DNA of 64,000 nt. Origin: Rhodanobacter sp. 7MK24. Lineage in GTDB: Bacteria > Pseudomonadota > Gammaproteobacteria > Xanthomonadales > Rhodanobacteraceae. The DNA lies in NCBI RefSeq assembly GCF_014842995.1, contig NZ_JACYXL010000001.1:683183-747182 (forward strand). Direction: 5' to 3'. The notes beneath the pieces were generated by a model. It was not told the DNA's origin, did no database searches, and worked only from the letters and a program-made list of their open reading frames with translations. Made by a program: the position numbers and the translations under genes. This document shows, one piece after another, positions 1 to 7,895 of this stretch (within the stretch, counting starts at the first letter, position 1; every line of letters begins with the position of its first letter).

Positions 1-265
1 CCAGTTGCTCCAGCGAGCCGTCCTCGATGTCGCTGGCGAACATCGCGTCCAGCGCCAACAGCATCGCCAGCAGCACCGTCACCAGCACCACGCCGCCAGC
101 GATCCGCTGCAGCAACGCCAAGTCCGGCCCCAGCGCAAACGGAAACAGCACCACCACGATCACCGCGTACAGCACCGGCATCGCCAGATCCCCGCGCCGC
201 CGCCAGGCCAGCATGAGGTCGCGGCGAAGCATGGCGGCGCAAGCGCGAGGAAGCGGGGCATTCAT
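1..265 (-). CDS. ccmB: Heme exporter membrane subunit CcmB (partial, N-terminus only)
   Basis: This is the start of the CcmB membrane subunit of the heme-handling ABC complex CcmABCD, used in System I cytochrome c maturation to release heme-loaded CcmE in the periplasm. Only 88 residues are inside the window; the rest lies before base 1. Seen: a short basic N-terminus (MLRRDLMLAWRRRGDLAMP), hydrophobic segments at about residues 29-46 and 57-74, then FASDIEDGSLEQL, which is the usual CcmB pattern. The start ATG is at 265; an in-frame ATG at 232 is an alternative. CcmA is upstream on the same strand but 477 bases away, which is unusually far for this pair. Identification is by sequence pattern plus the neighbour. 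Confidence 0.85.
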   Translation of the reverse strand, partial: MNAPLPRACAAMLRRDLMLAWRRRGDLAMPVLYAVIVVVLFPFALGPDLALLQRIAGGVVLVTVLLAMLLALDAMFASDIEDGSLEQL

Positions 266-301
266 GGCGTAATCCCCGGCGATACCGCAGCCCGTATCAC
301 C

Positions 302-560
302 TCAGTTCCCAGATACGGCGCGGCGTGGCTGGTGTGCAGGACGTCTCGTCGGGCGTAGTTCCCATCTCCTCGGCACCGCCTGCTTGTAGTTCCGGCGTAT
401 TGAACCAGTCCATTTCTCTTGGCTACTTCTCTTGACTCCGGGTATCCTGCCCGTCGCCCTTCGGGCCGGCTTCGCCGTTCGCCACCGCGCCCAGCGGTGG
501 CGTGGGCCAGCAAAGAGAAGTAACTCGAGCGCCGGCAGGCGGCCGAAAGACCGCCGCAGG
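302..560. repeat. Dispersed structured intergenic repeat, copy A
   Basis: A stretch that recurs, diverged, at 40457-40700 in the same orientation. Shared landmarks in order are CAGTTCCCAGATACGGCG, GCCTGCTTGT, GAACCAG, a pyrimidine stem arm, GCCGGCTTCGCCGTTCGCC, a purine stem arm and GCGCCGGCAGG. Inside copy A, ACTTCTCTT (425-433) pairs with AAGAGAAGT (513-521) and encloses a second perfect hairpin, GCCACCGC (481-488) with GCGGTGGC (494-501). The open reading frames across it are in conflict on both strands and look like no known family. It sits between ccmA and ccmB. Confidence 0.75.
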
Positions 561-615
561 CGAGCCAAGATGCGAAAGCGAAAGGTCGTCGCGAGCACCC
601 GCCTCTAACCCTAAC

Positions 616-638
616 CCTCTCCCCAAAGGGGACAGGGG
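616..638. repeat. REP-like palindrome (CCCTCTCCCC type)
   Basis: CCCTCTCCCC, three bases AAA, then GGGGACAGGG form an imperfect inverted repeat. Related palindromes occur at 18313-18456 and 56579-56599, so this is a dispersed family. The rest of 561-742, between this element and ccmA, shows no gene or clear signal. Confidence 0.6.
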
Positions 639-742
639 ATTTGCTCGCGCGACCGAGGTTGCGCACCTGCTTGCGGCAGACAATTGAACGTTCGTCGCAA
701 GCGACTCCACGAGCGACTACATGCGATGTTCCACGAACACGC

Positions 743-1378
743 TTACCCATGCATGCGTATCCGCTGCGGCTCCCCGCCATGAAACCCCGCCACCCCATGG
801 CTGCTCGCCAATGCCGCGCCCCCCTCGGCGACGTGCCGCTCCAGCAGCCGATTGACCAATGCAATGCCCTGCCGGTCGAGATTCGCGTAAGGCTCGTCAA
901 GCAGCCACAGCGCCGCTGGTTGCAGCAGCAGGCGCGCCAGCGCGGCACGCTTCTTCTGCCCCGCGGAAAGACGCCGCACCGGCTCGTCCTCGTAACCGCG
1001 CAGGCCCACTTCACCCAGCGCCGCATCCGGCGTGACGCCGGCGCGGCAACCGTGCAAGCCGGCGGCGAAGGCCAGGTTCTCGCGTGGGCTCAACTCGTGC
1101 TTCTGACCCAGCTGGTGGCCCAGGAAAAGGATCTCGTTCGCGCAGGCGTCGCGTTGCAGCGGTGCGCCGCGCCAGCGCAATTCCCCTTCGCTGACGTGCA
1201 GCAGGCCGGCCAGCAGGCGCAGCAAGGTGGTCTTGCCGCTGCCGTTGTCGCCCTCGATCAGCGCCAGCTCGCCCGCGTGCAGGCGGAAATCCAGCGGCGC
1301 GAACACCGGCTCGTCCTGGCGGTGGAAGCTCAGGCGATGCGCTTCGAGCAGGGGCGTGGCGGCGGAGGATGCGGTCAT
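743..1378 (-). CDS. ccmA: Heme exporter ATP-binding subunit CcmA
   Basis: CcmA is the cytoplasmic ATPase of the CcmABCD complex; ATP hydrolysis frees heme-loaded CcmE for cytochrome c assembly. The 211-residue product has a complete ABC core: Walker A GDNGSGKT at 43-50, ABC signature LSAGQ at 137-141, Walker B LWLLDEP ending near residue 163 and the switch histidine in SSHG near 194. Length matches the family (about 200-215). The start chosen is ATG 1378 (MTASSAATPLLEAHRL), which places the beta-strand before Walker A at the usual distance; an upstream ATG at 1396 would add six residues. Next gene on the strand is ccmB, after a repeat-bearing gap. Confidence 0.93.
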   Translation of the reverse strand: MTASSAATPLLEAHRLSFHRQDEPVFAPLDFRLHAGELALIEGDNGSGKTTLLRLLAGLLHVSEGELRWRGAPLQRDACANEILFLGHQLGQKHELSPRENLAFAAGLHGCRAGVTPDAALGEVGLRGYEDEPVRRLSAGQKKRAALARLLLQPAALWLLDEPYANLDRQGIALVNRLLERHVAEGGAALASSHGVAGFHGGEPQRIRMHG

Positions 1379-1442
1379 CTGCCGCATTCTCCGCAATGGC
1401 TGGCGAGCTTGTCCATGCGGCGGACTGCCGCCGTAAAGCCGT

Positions 1443-1850
1443 TCAACCCAGCATGCGCAATTCGGCGGGACCGTCGGCCTCGCCGTGCACGTAGGACAGT
1501 TGCGCGTGTTCGCGCATCAACGCGTCCAGCGTGCGCAGATCCGCACCGATCACGAACAGGCTGGGCTCGCTCCAGCCGGTCTGGCCCACGCCGATGGCGG
1601 GGTAGACGGCGACCTGCGGCAGCTTGTCCAGGGCATCGACCAGCGCCTGCTGCGCGGCGAGGTTTTCCGCCTGCGGGCGGCGGCGCGCCTGCGGATTCCA
1701 TGCCGTGATGAAACCCCACGGCTGCCCGCCGACGACGGCCGCCAGTTCGGCCGGCAGCGGCAGGTCGATACGGATCGCCGCCCAGCGCACCGTGTCGAGC
1801 ACCACGTGGTAGGTGGTGTTGCGGAAGTCTTCGAGCAGGAACTCATTCAT
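1443..1850 (-). CDS. DUF3293 domain protein
   Basis: A 135-residue soluble protein whose whole length looks like the DUF3293 family (GQPWGFITAWNP, AENLAAQQALVDAL, YPAIGVGQTGWSEPSLFVIG). The family has no established biochemical role; it typically sits beside ordinary metabolic genes in gammaproteobacteria. The start ATG (1850) lies 8 bases inside the end of kmo, so the two are very probably translated from one message. There is no signal peptide or membrane segment. A longer frame to 1964 exists but would run deep inside kmo and is not needed for the domain. Confidence 0.8.
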   Translation of the reverse strand: MNEFLLEDFRNTTYHVVLDTVRWAAIRIDLPLPAELAAVVGGQPWGFITAWNPQARRRPQAENLAAQQALVDALDKLPQVAVYPAIGVGQTGWSEPSLFVIGADLRTLDALMREHAQLSYVHGEADGPAELRMLG

Positions 1851-3252
1851 GGCGTAGTTGCGCGGGCAGGGGCGTAAGCCGAGCTTGCAGCATGCGCGCC
1901 GCCGCGTCGAGGTCGACGGCGTTCGCATCCGGTGCCTCGCGCAGGATTTCCTCCAGCAGCGCATCCTGCATGCGGCCGCGTTCCAGCGCGTAGCTGTAAG
2001 GCAGGTGCGTGAAGGTGACCATGCGATAGCGCGCCATGAAGTGCTGCGGCGCGCGTTCGGCCAGCTTCGCGCCCAGTGCGCGCCTGGCCAGGTAATGCGG
2101 ATCGGCCACCGAGTCGCGCATCTCCACGTAGTTTTCCAGTGCCATCGCGGCGATCGCGTTGGCGTTGGGTTGGCGGATGCGCTGGAACTCGGCGAACACG
2201 TCTGTGCTGTCGCCAGGCGCGGCGGCGAGCAGTTCGGTCAGCGTCACCGTGTCCTCGAAGCCGCAGTTCATGCCCTGGCCGTGGAACGGCACGATGGCAT
2301 GTGCGGCGTCGCCGATGAGCAGGGCGCGTCCGTCCAGGTGCCAGCGGTCGAGGTGCAGCGTGGAGAGTGTGCCCACCGGGTGTTCCGCGTAATCCGCGTC
2401 GAAGCGGGGAATCAGCGGCAGCAGATCGGGGAAGTCCGTGGCGAAGAACGCGCGCGCCGCTGTGGCATCGGGCTGGGTGGCAAAGCTTGGGTGCGCGCCG
2501 TGTGCCGGCAGGAACAGCGTTACGGTGAAACTGCCTTCGGCGTTCGGCAGCGCGATGCACATGTAGCCGCCTCGCGGCCAGATGTGCAGCGCGTGCGGTT
2601 CGATCGCGAAGCGCCCTGCGCCGCCGGCTTGCTGTACCAACGCGGCGGGCAAGGTGTCGGCGGCGGGAATTTCCAGTTCCTTGTAGCCATGGCCGAGGGG
2701 CTCGATGCGCTCACCCAGAGGTGCATAGGTGTTCATCGCCGTGCGCAGCGCGGAGCCTGCGCCATCGGCCCCGATCAGCAGGTCGACACCGTGCTCGCGT
2801 TTGATACCCGCCTCGTCGGCGAGCCGGATGCGGCGGCCGTCGAAATCCGCGTCCACCAGCGACTGGCCGAAGTGGAAGTGCACGCCGGACGCCTCGGCGG
2901 CATCCAGCAGCAGCATGTTCAGCGCGCCGCGCGACACCGACCAGATCACCTCGCTGTCGTCCACACCGTAGCGCTGCAGTCCGCTCGCCCCATCCTGTGC
3001 ATGCACCATGCGTCCGCGCATCATCACGGCGCGCTCCAGCACCGTGTCGGCCAGCCCCGCCGTACGCAACGCTTGCAGGCCGCGCTCGGCCAGGGCGAGG
3101 TTGATCGAACGACCGCCAAGAAATCCTGCGAGACGCGGATCAGGCCGCTTCTCGAACACCTCCACCGCAAAGCCGTGCTTTGCTAGTTGCCGAGCCTGCA
3201 GCGCGCCCACCAGGCCGCCGCCGATCAGGGTGATGCGAGGACGTTGCGTCAT
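1843..3252 (-). CDS. kmo: Kynurenine 3-monooxygenase
   Basis: A flavoprotein hydroxylase converting L-kynurenine to 3-hydroxykynurenine with NADPH and O2, a step of tryptophan breakdown that in several xanthomonads feeds quinolinate/NAD synthesis. The 469-residue protein has the FAD dinucleotide motif IGGGLVGALQA at 10-20, the conserved GGRSINLALAERG, the LIGADGAGSALR motif, and the second FAD motif ALLIGDAAHAIVPFHGQGMN followed by CGFED, all characteristic of Kmo. Start ATG 3252 directly precedes the first Rossmann strand. No other kynurenine gene is in the window. It overlaps the downstream DUF3293 gene by 8 bases. Confidence 0.93.
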   Translation of the reverse strand: MTQRPRITLIGGGLVGALQARQLAKHGFAVEVFEKRPDPRLAGFLGGRSINLALAERGLQALRTAGLADTVLERAVMMRGRMVHAQDGASGLQRYGVDDSEVIWSVSRGALNMLLLDAAEASGVHFHFGQSLVDADFDGRRIRLADEAGIKREHGVDLLIGADGAGSALRTAMNTYAPLGERIEPLGHGYKELEIPAADTLPAALVQQAGGAGRFAIEPHALHIWPRGGYMCIALPNAEGSFTVTLFLPAHGAHPSFATQPDATAARAFFATDFPDLLPLIPRFDADYAEHPVGTLSTLHLDRWHLDGRALLIGDAAHAIVPFHGQGMNCGFEDTVTLTELLAAAPGDSTDVFAEFQRIRQPNANAIAAMALENYVEMRDSVADPHYLARRALGAKLAERAPQHFMARYRMVTFTHLPYSYALERGRMQDALLEEILREAPDANAVDLDAAARMLQARLTPLPAQLRHE

Positions 3253-3540
3253 GTCGCGTTCCGGATGAAGGATCGCGACACTGTTCCGCAAGCGGCGGGG
3301 GACTGCAATACGCGGCGCCTCAGCGCCTGCTCGAAGCCTCCGCGCTGCGGCCGCGGCAAAGCGACCGAAGGGCCGGGCTGTTTGCCCGCGTGCCTGCGTC
3401 AGCACTTGGACGTGGACGGACGTCCACTCCTCGATTCCTCAAGAATCCATCCATGGACTCTCCCCGCATGCCTTCGTTCTTCCTCGGCCCGCAGGCACAG
3501 AGCTCCCGGCGCGGGCCACGCAGAAGCTTTGAGCAGGCGC
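3253..3540. other. Intergenic region between phaB and kmo
   Basis: 288 bases without a supported gene. It includes a short G+C palindromic segment around 3405-3427 (GGACGTGG followed by GGACGTCC) and a CCATCCATGG palindrome near 3450 resembling the core of the repeat at 4315-4441. No clear promoter or terminator could be assigned by eye. Confidence 0.4.
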
Positions 3541-4299
3541 CTAAAAGCTCATGAAGTACCCGCCGTTCACCGGCAGGTTGACGCCGGTGAGGTAGCCGGC
3601 GTCGTCGGCGGTGAGGAAGGTCACGGCACGGGCGATGTCGGCCGGCTGGCCCAGCCGGCCCACCGGGATGCCGGCGATGATCTGGGCGCGGATCTCTGCG
3701 GGCACGGCAGCCACCATCGGCGTGTCGCAGTAGCCGGGCGAGACGGTGTTGACGGTGACGCCCTTGCGCGCGGTTTCCCGCGCCAGCGCCATGCTGAAGC
3801 CGTGCACGCCGGCCTTGGCGGCGGAGTAGTTGACCTGGCCGAACTGGCCGGTCTGGCCGTTCACCGAACTGATGTTGACGATGCGGCCGAAGCCGCGCGC
3901 GGTCATGCCTTCCACCACGGCGTGGCTGGTGTTGAACACGCCGTCGAGGTTCACGCGCATCAGGTCGTGCCACTGCGCGGGCGTCATCTTGCGCAGGCTG
4001 GCGTCGCGGGTGATACCGGCGGCGTTGACCAGGATGTCCACGCCGCCGTGCTCGCGCTCGTGGCGGCCGATCATCGCCACACAGGCCTCGTGGTCGCTGA
4101 CGTCCAGTGCCTCGTAGCGGATGGCGTCGCCGAACACGGCGGTGGCCTCGCCGAAGGCCGCGAGGCGTGCCTCGCTGGCGGGCAGGTCGGCCGCGATCAC
4201 GCGGCGGCCGGCCTGTGCCAGCTGGCGGCAGATCTCGGTTCCCAGGCCACCGAGTCCGCCGGTGACGAGGGCCAGACGAGTGGCAGAAGATGCGCTCAT
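3541..4299 (-). CDS. phaB: Acetoacetyl-CoA reductase PhaB (SDR family)
   Basis: A short-chain dehydrogenase that reduces acetoacetyl-CoA to (R)-3-hydroxybutyryl-CoA with NADPH, the monomer-forming step of polyhydroxybutyrate synthesis. The 252 residues contain the Rossmann motif TGGLGGLG (13-20), NAAG (92-95) and the catalytic S145, Y158 and K162 in the PhaB-typical run VNISSVNGQTGQFGQVNYSA. Start ATG 4299 is immediately before the first strand. The upstream neighbour is phaR, the polymer-responsive regulator, which strengthens the PhaB call over a generic 3-oxoacyl-ACP reductase. No PhaC synthase or PhaA thiolase is in the window. Confidence 0.9.
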   Translation of the reverse strand: MSASSATRLALVTGGLGGLGTEICRQLAQAGRRVIAADLPASEARLAAFGEATAVFGDAIRYEALDVSDHEACVAMIGRHEREHGGVDILVNAAGITRDASLRKMTPAQWHDLMRVNLDGVFNTSHAVVEGMTARGFGRIVNISSVNGQTGQFGQVNYSAAKAGVHGFSMALARETARKGVTVNTVSPGYCDTPMVAAVPAEIRAQIIAGIPVGRLGQPADIARAVTFLTADDAGYLTGVNLPVNGGYFMSF

Positions 4300-4314
4300 G
4301 GAGGTTCCGTTGCT

Positions 4315-4441
4315 TTTGCGATCATCCGTGATCGCCGGAATCGAACGGGCAGCCCATCCATGGCCGCGCTTTGAGGTGTTTTTGCGATCATCCCTGATCG
4401 CGTGAGTCACACGGGCAGCCATCCATGGCTGCACTTTTCAA
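4315..4441. repeat. Two tandem copies of a double-palindrome repeat
   Basis: Two units about 66 bases apart (4315-4372 and 4381-4438). Each has a first palindrome, TTTGCGATCATCCNTGATCGC (N is G in one, C in the other), followed after about 10 bases by GGGCAGCC and a second palindrome around CATCCATGG. A third copy lies inverted at 12190-12249. Placed between phaB and the phaR terminator; it is not coding. Confidence 0.7.
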
Positions 4442-4444
4442 ATG

Positions 4445-4470
4445 AAAACGCGCCGCTTTGGGCGGCGCGC
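4445..4470 (-). terminator. Rho-independent terminator of phaR
   Basis: CGCGCCGC (4449-4456) pairs with GCGGCGCG (4462-4469) over a 5-base loop. Read on the minus strand the stem is followed by TTTTC, right after the phaR stop. Confidence 0.8.
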
Positions 4471-4492
4471 TCACGGGACGGAATGGCGGGGA

Positions 4493-4981
4493 TCAGCCGG
4501 ATTTCTTGCCGCGACCGGCGCCCTGCGGGGTGATCTGCGCGGCGGCGTCGAGCAGGCCGCGCTGCATGGTCTTCCACGCGTCCATGTTGCGCTCGGTCAG
4601 TTCGTTCACCATGGCCCAAGGGGTCTGCCCCATCAGGCTGTTGAGCTGGGTGCGGAACTGCTGCTGCTGGTCGAGGAAGACCTGCAGGCTGCGCTCCAGG
4701 TAGGGACCCATGAAGCCCTGCAGCGAATCGCCGTAGAAGCGGATGATCTGGCTGAGCAGTTGGGGCGACAGCATCGGCTGCCCCTTCTCTTCATGCTCGG
4801 AGATGATCTGCAATAGCACGGAGCGGGTGAGGTCCTCGCCGGTCTTCGCATCGCGGACTTCGAAGTCCTCGTTGTCCAGCACCAGCTGACGCACCTCTTC
4901 CAGCGTGATGTAGCTGGAGATCTCGGTGTCGTAGAGCCGACGGTTCGGATACTTCTTGATGGTGCGTTTGTTTTGTGCCAT
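4493..4981 (-). CDS. phaR: Polyhydroxyalkanoate synthesis repressor PhaR
   Basis: PhaR binds both DNA and PHA polymer; in known systems it represses phasin (phaP) and its own gene until polymer accumulates. The 162-residue protein carries the N-terminal PHB/PHA accumulation regulator DNA-binding domain (KKYPNRRLYDTEISSYITLE, about residues 9-28 and beyond) and the adjoining accumulation domain (ISEHEEKGQPMLSPQLLSQI near 80-100, then IRFYGDSLQGFMGPYLE), and a basic tail (GRGKKSG). Start ATG 4981 gives the canonical MAQNKRTIKKYPNRRLYD N-terminus. It is followed by its own terminator, so phaB has a separate promoter or is read through. Confidence 0.93.
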   Translation of the reverse strand: MAQNKRTIKKYPNRRLYDTEISSYITLEEVRQLVLDNEDFEVRDAKTGEDLTRSVLLQIISEHEEKGQPMLSPQLLSQIIRFYGDSLQGFMGPYLERSLQVFLDQQQQFRTQLNSLMGQTPWAMVNELTERNMDAWKTMQRGLLDAAAQITPQGAGRGKKSG

Positions 4982-5113
4982 GCGGCGAAACTAGCAGAAG
5001 ATATTGCGCCGCACCAGTAGACCACTGGCATGCATGTTCGAAAATTGGTCTGCTCTGCGATGGCCGTGGCGCCGCGATGTGCGCCACGGTGGTCTGCAGC
5101 AGACGGCGGCGGA

Positions 5114-6667
5114 TCAGTGGCCGACCGCCCCGCCGGCGCTGCCGAACGGGGGCTTGGCGAACCACAGGATGGGGATCAGCAGCAGGAACAGCACCGCGCA
5201 GCCCCAGAACACGTCGTTCACCGCCAGGGTGAGCGCCTCGCGGTTCACCAGCTGGTCGATCAGGCCCAGGCTCTGTGTGTGCGGCATGCCGTGCTGCGCG
5301 AGGCCTTGCAGGAACTGCGTCGCCGCGGGGTTGGCGTTGCTGACGTCCTCGGTGAGGTTGGCATGATGCAGCTCGCCGCGGTGCTGCCACAGCGTCACCG
5401 TGATCGCGGTGGACATGCTGGAACCCATGGTGCGGCAGAAATTGGACAGGCCCGAGGCACTGGCGATCTCCGAGGCGGGCAGGCCGGACAAGTAGATCTG
5501 GTTCAGCGGTATGAAGAAGCAGGGAATGGCCATGCCCATCACGAAGCGCGGCACCACCAGCGTGCCGAACGACGCGTTGCTGTCGAAGCCGGCGAACCAG
5601 TACGAGGTGAACGCGAAGACGATGAAGGCGAAGGTCACCACCGCGCGCAGGTCCAGCCGGTGCATGTTCTTGCCCAGGATCGGCGACAGCAGGAAGGCCA
5701 GCACGCCCACCGGTGCGGTGGCCAGCCCCGCCCAGGTCGCGGTGTAGCCCAGGTCGAGCTGCAGCCACAGCGGAAACACCACGTTGATGCCGAAGAACGC
5801 GAACATGCCCAGCGTCAGCGCCACCACGCCAACGGTGAAATTGCGCTGCTTGAACAGCGAGAGGTCGATCACCGGGTGCTTGGCGTGGATCTCCCACATC
5901 ACGAGGAAGGTAAGGCAGACCAGGGCGACCAGGCCCAGCGTAAGGATCAACGGCGAGGCGAACCAGTCGTGGTCGTTGCCGTTGTCCAGCATGAACTGCA
6001 GGCAGCCCACGCCCACCACCAGCAGTACCAGACCTACCGCGTCGATCGGCGCCTTGAAGGTCTTGGTCTCGCGTTTATGCAGGATCGACCAGGTGATCAC
6101 CGCCGCGGCCAGGCCTACCGGTAGGTTGATGTAGAAAATCCACGGCCACGAGAAATTGTCGGTGATCCAGCCGCCCAGGATCGGGCCGAAGATCGGTGCC
6201 ACCACCACGGTCATGGCCCACAGCGCCAGCGCGACGCCTTGCTTTTCCTTCGGATAGCTGGTCAACAGCAGGGTCAGCGACAGCGCCACCATCGGGCCGG
6301 AGCCCGCACCCTGCATCAGGCGGCAGACCACCAGCATCGGCATGCTGGTGGCCAGGCCGCACAGCATGGAGAACACCACGAACAGCAGCACCGACACCAC
6401 GAAGGTGCGCACCTCGCCGAAGCGTCGCGCCACCCAGCCGGTGAGCGGCTGCATGATCGCGCTGGCCAGCGCGTAGGAGCTGATCGTCCAGGTGCCTTCG
6501 TTGGGGCTTACGCCGAGGCTGCCGGAGATGTGCGGCACGGCCACGTTGACGATGGTCATGTCCAGCACCTCCATGAAGGTGCTGAACGCGACGGCGATGG
6601 TGAGCAGCGCCAGCGGGCCGCCGTGCAGCGGCTTCAGCGGTGCGTCGTTTTCGGGCGTGGTGGCCAT
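5114..6667 (-). CDS. emrB: EmrB-type multidrug efflux MFS transporter (DHA2)
   Basis: Inner-membrane proton-driven exporter of the EmrB/QacA family with 14 predicted membrane segments over 517 residues, working with the EmrA adaptor and an outer-membrane channel to export hydrophobic drugs. Visible family motifs: LDMTIVNVAVPHISGSLG in TM1, WTISSYALASAIMQPLTGW before TM2, RRFGEVR (motif A-like) and GPILGGWITDNFSWPWIFYI (motif C region). It is the last gene of the MarR-channel-EmrA-EmrB operon, 34 bases after emrA. The order matches the emrCAB operon described in Stenotrophomonas. Substrates cannot be read from the sequence. Confidence 0.9.
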   Translation of the reverse strand: MATTPENDAPLKPLHGGPLALLTIAVAFSTFMEVLDMTIVNVAVPHISGSLGVSPNEGTWTISSYALASAIMQPLTGWVARRFGEVRTFVVSVLLFVVFSMLCGLATSMPMLVVCRLMQGAGSGPMVALSLTLLLTSYPKEKQGVALALWAMTVVVAPIFGPILGGWITDNFSWPWIFYINLPVGLAAAVITWSILHKRETKTFKAPIDAVGLVLLVVGVGCLQFMLDNGNDHDWFASPLILTLGLVALVCLTFLVMWEIHAKHPVIDLSLFKQRNFTVGVVALTLGMFAFFGINVVFPLWLQLDLGYTATWAGLATAPVGVLAFLLSPILGKNMHRLDLRAVVTFAFIVFAFTSYWFAGFDSNASFGTLVVPRFVMGMAIPCFFIPLNQIYLSGLPASEIASASGLSNFCRTMGSSMSTAITVTLWQHRGELHHANLTEDVSNANPAATQFLQGLAQHGMPHTQSLGLIDQLVNREALTLAVNDVFWGCAVLFLLLIPILWFAKPPFGSAGGAVGH

Positions 6668-6701
6668 GCGGGGCTCGCGCTGGTGTCGGGTGCGAAGGGG
6701 A

Positions 6702-7895
6702 TCAGCGCGACGTGCCGCTGGCGCCTAGGTTGGCCGCGATCACCTTGTCGGCCTCGGCATCGGCCTGGCTGGCGATGTTGTCGTACACGCTGGTCTCGGC
6801 GGCGGGCTGCGCCGGACCGGCGGCCAGCACCTTGCCCTGGTCCTGACTGATGTCCACGGTGACATCGGCGGACAGGCCCACGCGCAGCGGATGCTGGTCG
6901 AGCTCCTTGTCGTCCAGTGCGATGCGCACGGGCACGCGCTGCACCACCTTGATCCAGTTGCCGGTGGCGTTCTGCGCGGGCAGCAGCGAGAACACGCTGC
7001 CGGTACCGGCGCCCAGGCCGATCACCTTGCCGTGGTATTCCACCTTGCCGCCGTAGAGGTCGGTGGTGATGGTCGCCGGCTGGCCGATGCGGATGTGGCC
7101 CAACTGGTTTTCCTTGAAGTTGGCGTCCACCCACAGGTTGTGCAGCGGGATCACGCTCATCAACGGCTGGCCGGGCGTGACGCTGTTGCCGAGCTGCACG
7201 CTGCGCTGGGCCACGTAGCCGGAGACAGGCGCCACGATGGTGTTGCGTTGCGCGGCCACCCAGGCGGCGCGGAAGTTGGCGCGCGCCTGCTGCACCGCCG
7301 GGTTGTTGGCGGTGTCGGTGCCGGCGATGGCCGCATGCGCTGACTGCGCCTGCGCCTGCGCCGCATCCAGCGCCGCCTGCGCGGCGGCCACGGCATCGCG
7401 CAGGTGCTGCACGATCTCGGGCGATTCCGCTTGCGCTGCGACCAGCGGCAGATGGCGCTTGAGATCGGCCTCGGCCTTGCTCAGGTCGATCTTGCGCGCG
7501 GCAACCGCGGCGTCGGCGCCGCTGGCGCTGTCGGTCTGGCCGCGCACCTGGCGCACGGCGAGCGCGAGCGCGCTGCGCGCCTGCCGCAGGCGCACGTCGG
7601 CGTCGGTGGCATCGAGCTTCACCAGCACCTGGCCGGCATCGACGTGCTGCGTGTCGTCAGTGAGCACCGCGACCACCGTGCCGGGCACCTGTGCGGAGAT
7701 GCCCACCTGGTTGCCGCCCACATAGGCGTTGTCGGTGTTCTCGCGGGTAGAAAACACGAATTCCCAGAGCAGGAACCAAGCCAGCGCGGCGAGCACGAAG
7801 ACCACCGTCACGATCAGCAATGCGCGGCGACGCTTGGGTGGATCCTTGGCGGCAAGGCCGCTGTCGTTTTGCTGGGCGGACTCGGTGGCGCTCAT
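6702..7895 (-). CDS. emrA: EmrA-type membrane fusion protein (HlyD family)
   Basis: Periplasmic adaptor linking EmrB to the outer-membrane channel. The 397-residue protein has a cytoplasmic basic N-terminus, one membrane anchor (about residues 25-47), the EmrA signature STRENTDNAYVGGNQVGIS, a lipoyl-like half (GTVVAVLTDDTQHVDAGQVL), a long coiled-coil hairpin rich in Ala/Gln (about 100-200), the second half-lipoyl (TIVAPVSGYVAQRSVQLG) and the beta-barrel domain (LWVDANFKENQLGHIRIGQP). Start ATG 7895 overlaps the stop of the channel gene by 4 bases (ATGA), indicating coupled translation. Confidence 0.92.
   Translation of the reverse strand: MSATESAQQNDSGLAAKDPPKRRRALLIVTVVFVLAALAWFLLWEFVFSTRENTDNAYVGGNQVGISAQVPGTVVAVLTDDTQHVDAGQVLVKLDATDADVRLRQARSALALAVRQVRGQTDSASGADAAVAARKIDLSKAEADLKRHLPLVAAQAESPEIVQHLRDAVAAAQAALDAAQAQAQSAHAAIAGTDTANNPAVQQARANFRAAWVAAQRNTIVAPVSGYVAQRSVQLGNSVTPGQPLMSVIPLHNLWVDANFKENQLGHIRIGQPATITTDLYGGKVEYHGKVIGLGAGTGSVFSLLPAQNATGNWIKVVQRVPVRIALDDKELDQHPLRVGLSADVTVDISQDQGKVLAAGPAQPAAETSVYDNIASQADAEADKVIAANLGASGTSR

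Noticed and set aside
302-710. Small open frames across repeat copy A (98, 95 and 61 residues)
   Set aside because: They overlap each other on both strands and arise from the dispersed repeat; no conserved start or ribosome site.
1858-3186. 442-residue open frame antisense to kmo
   Set aside because: Shadow frame; Kmo motifs on the minus strand are complete.
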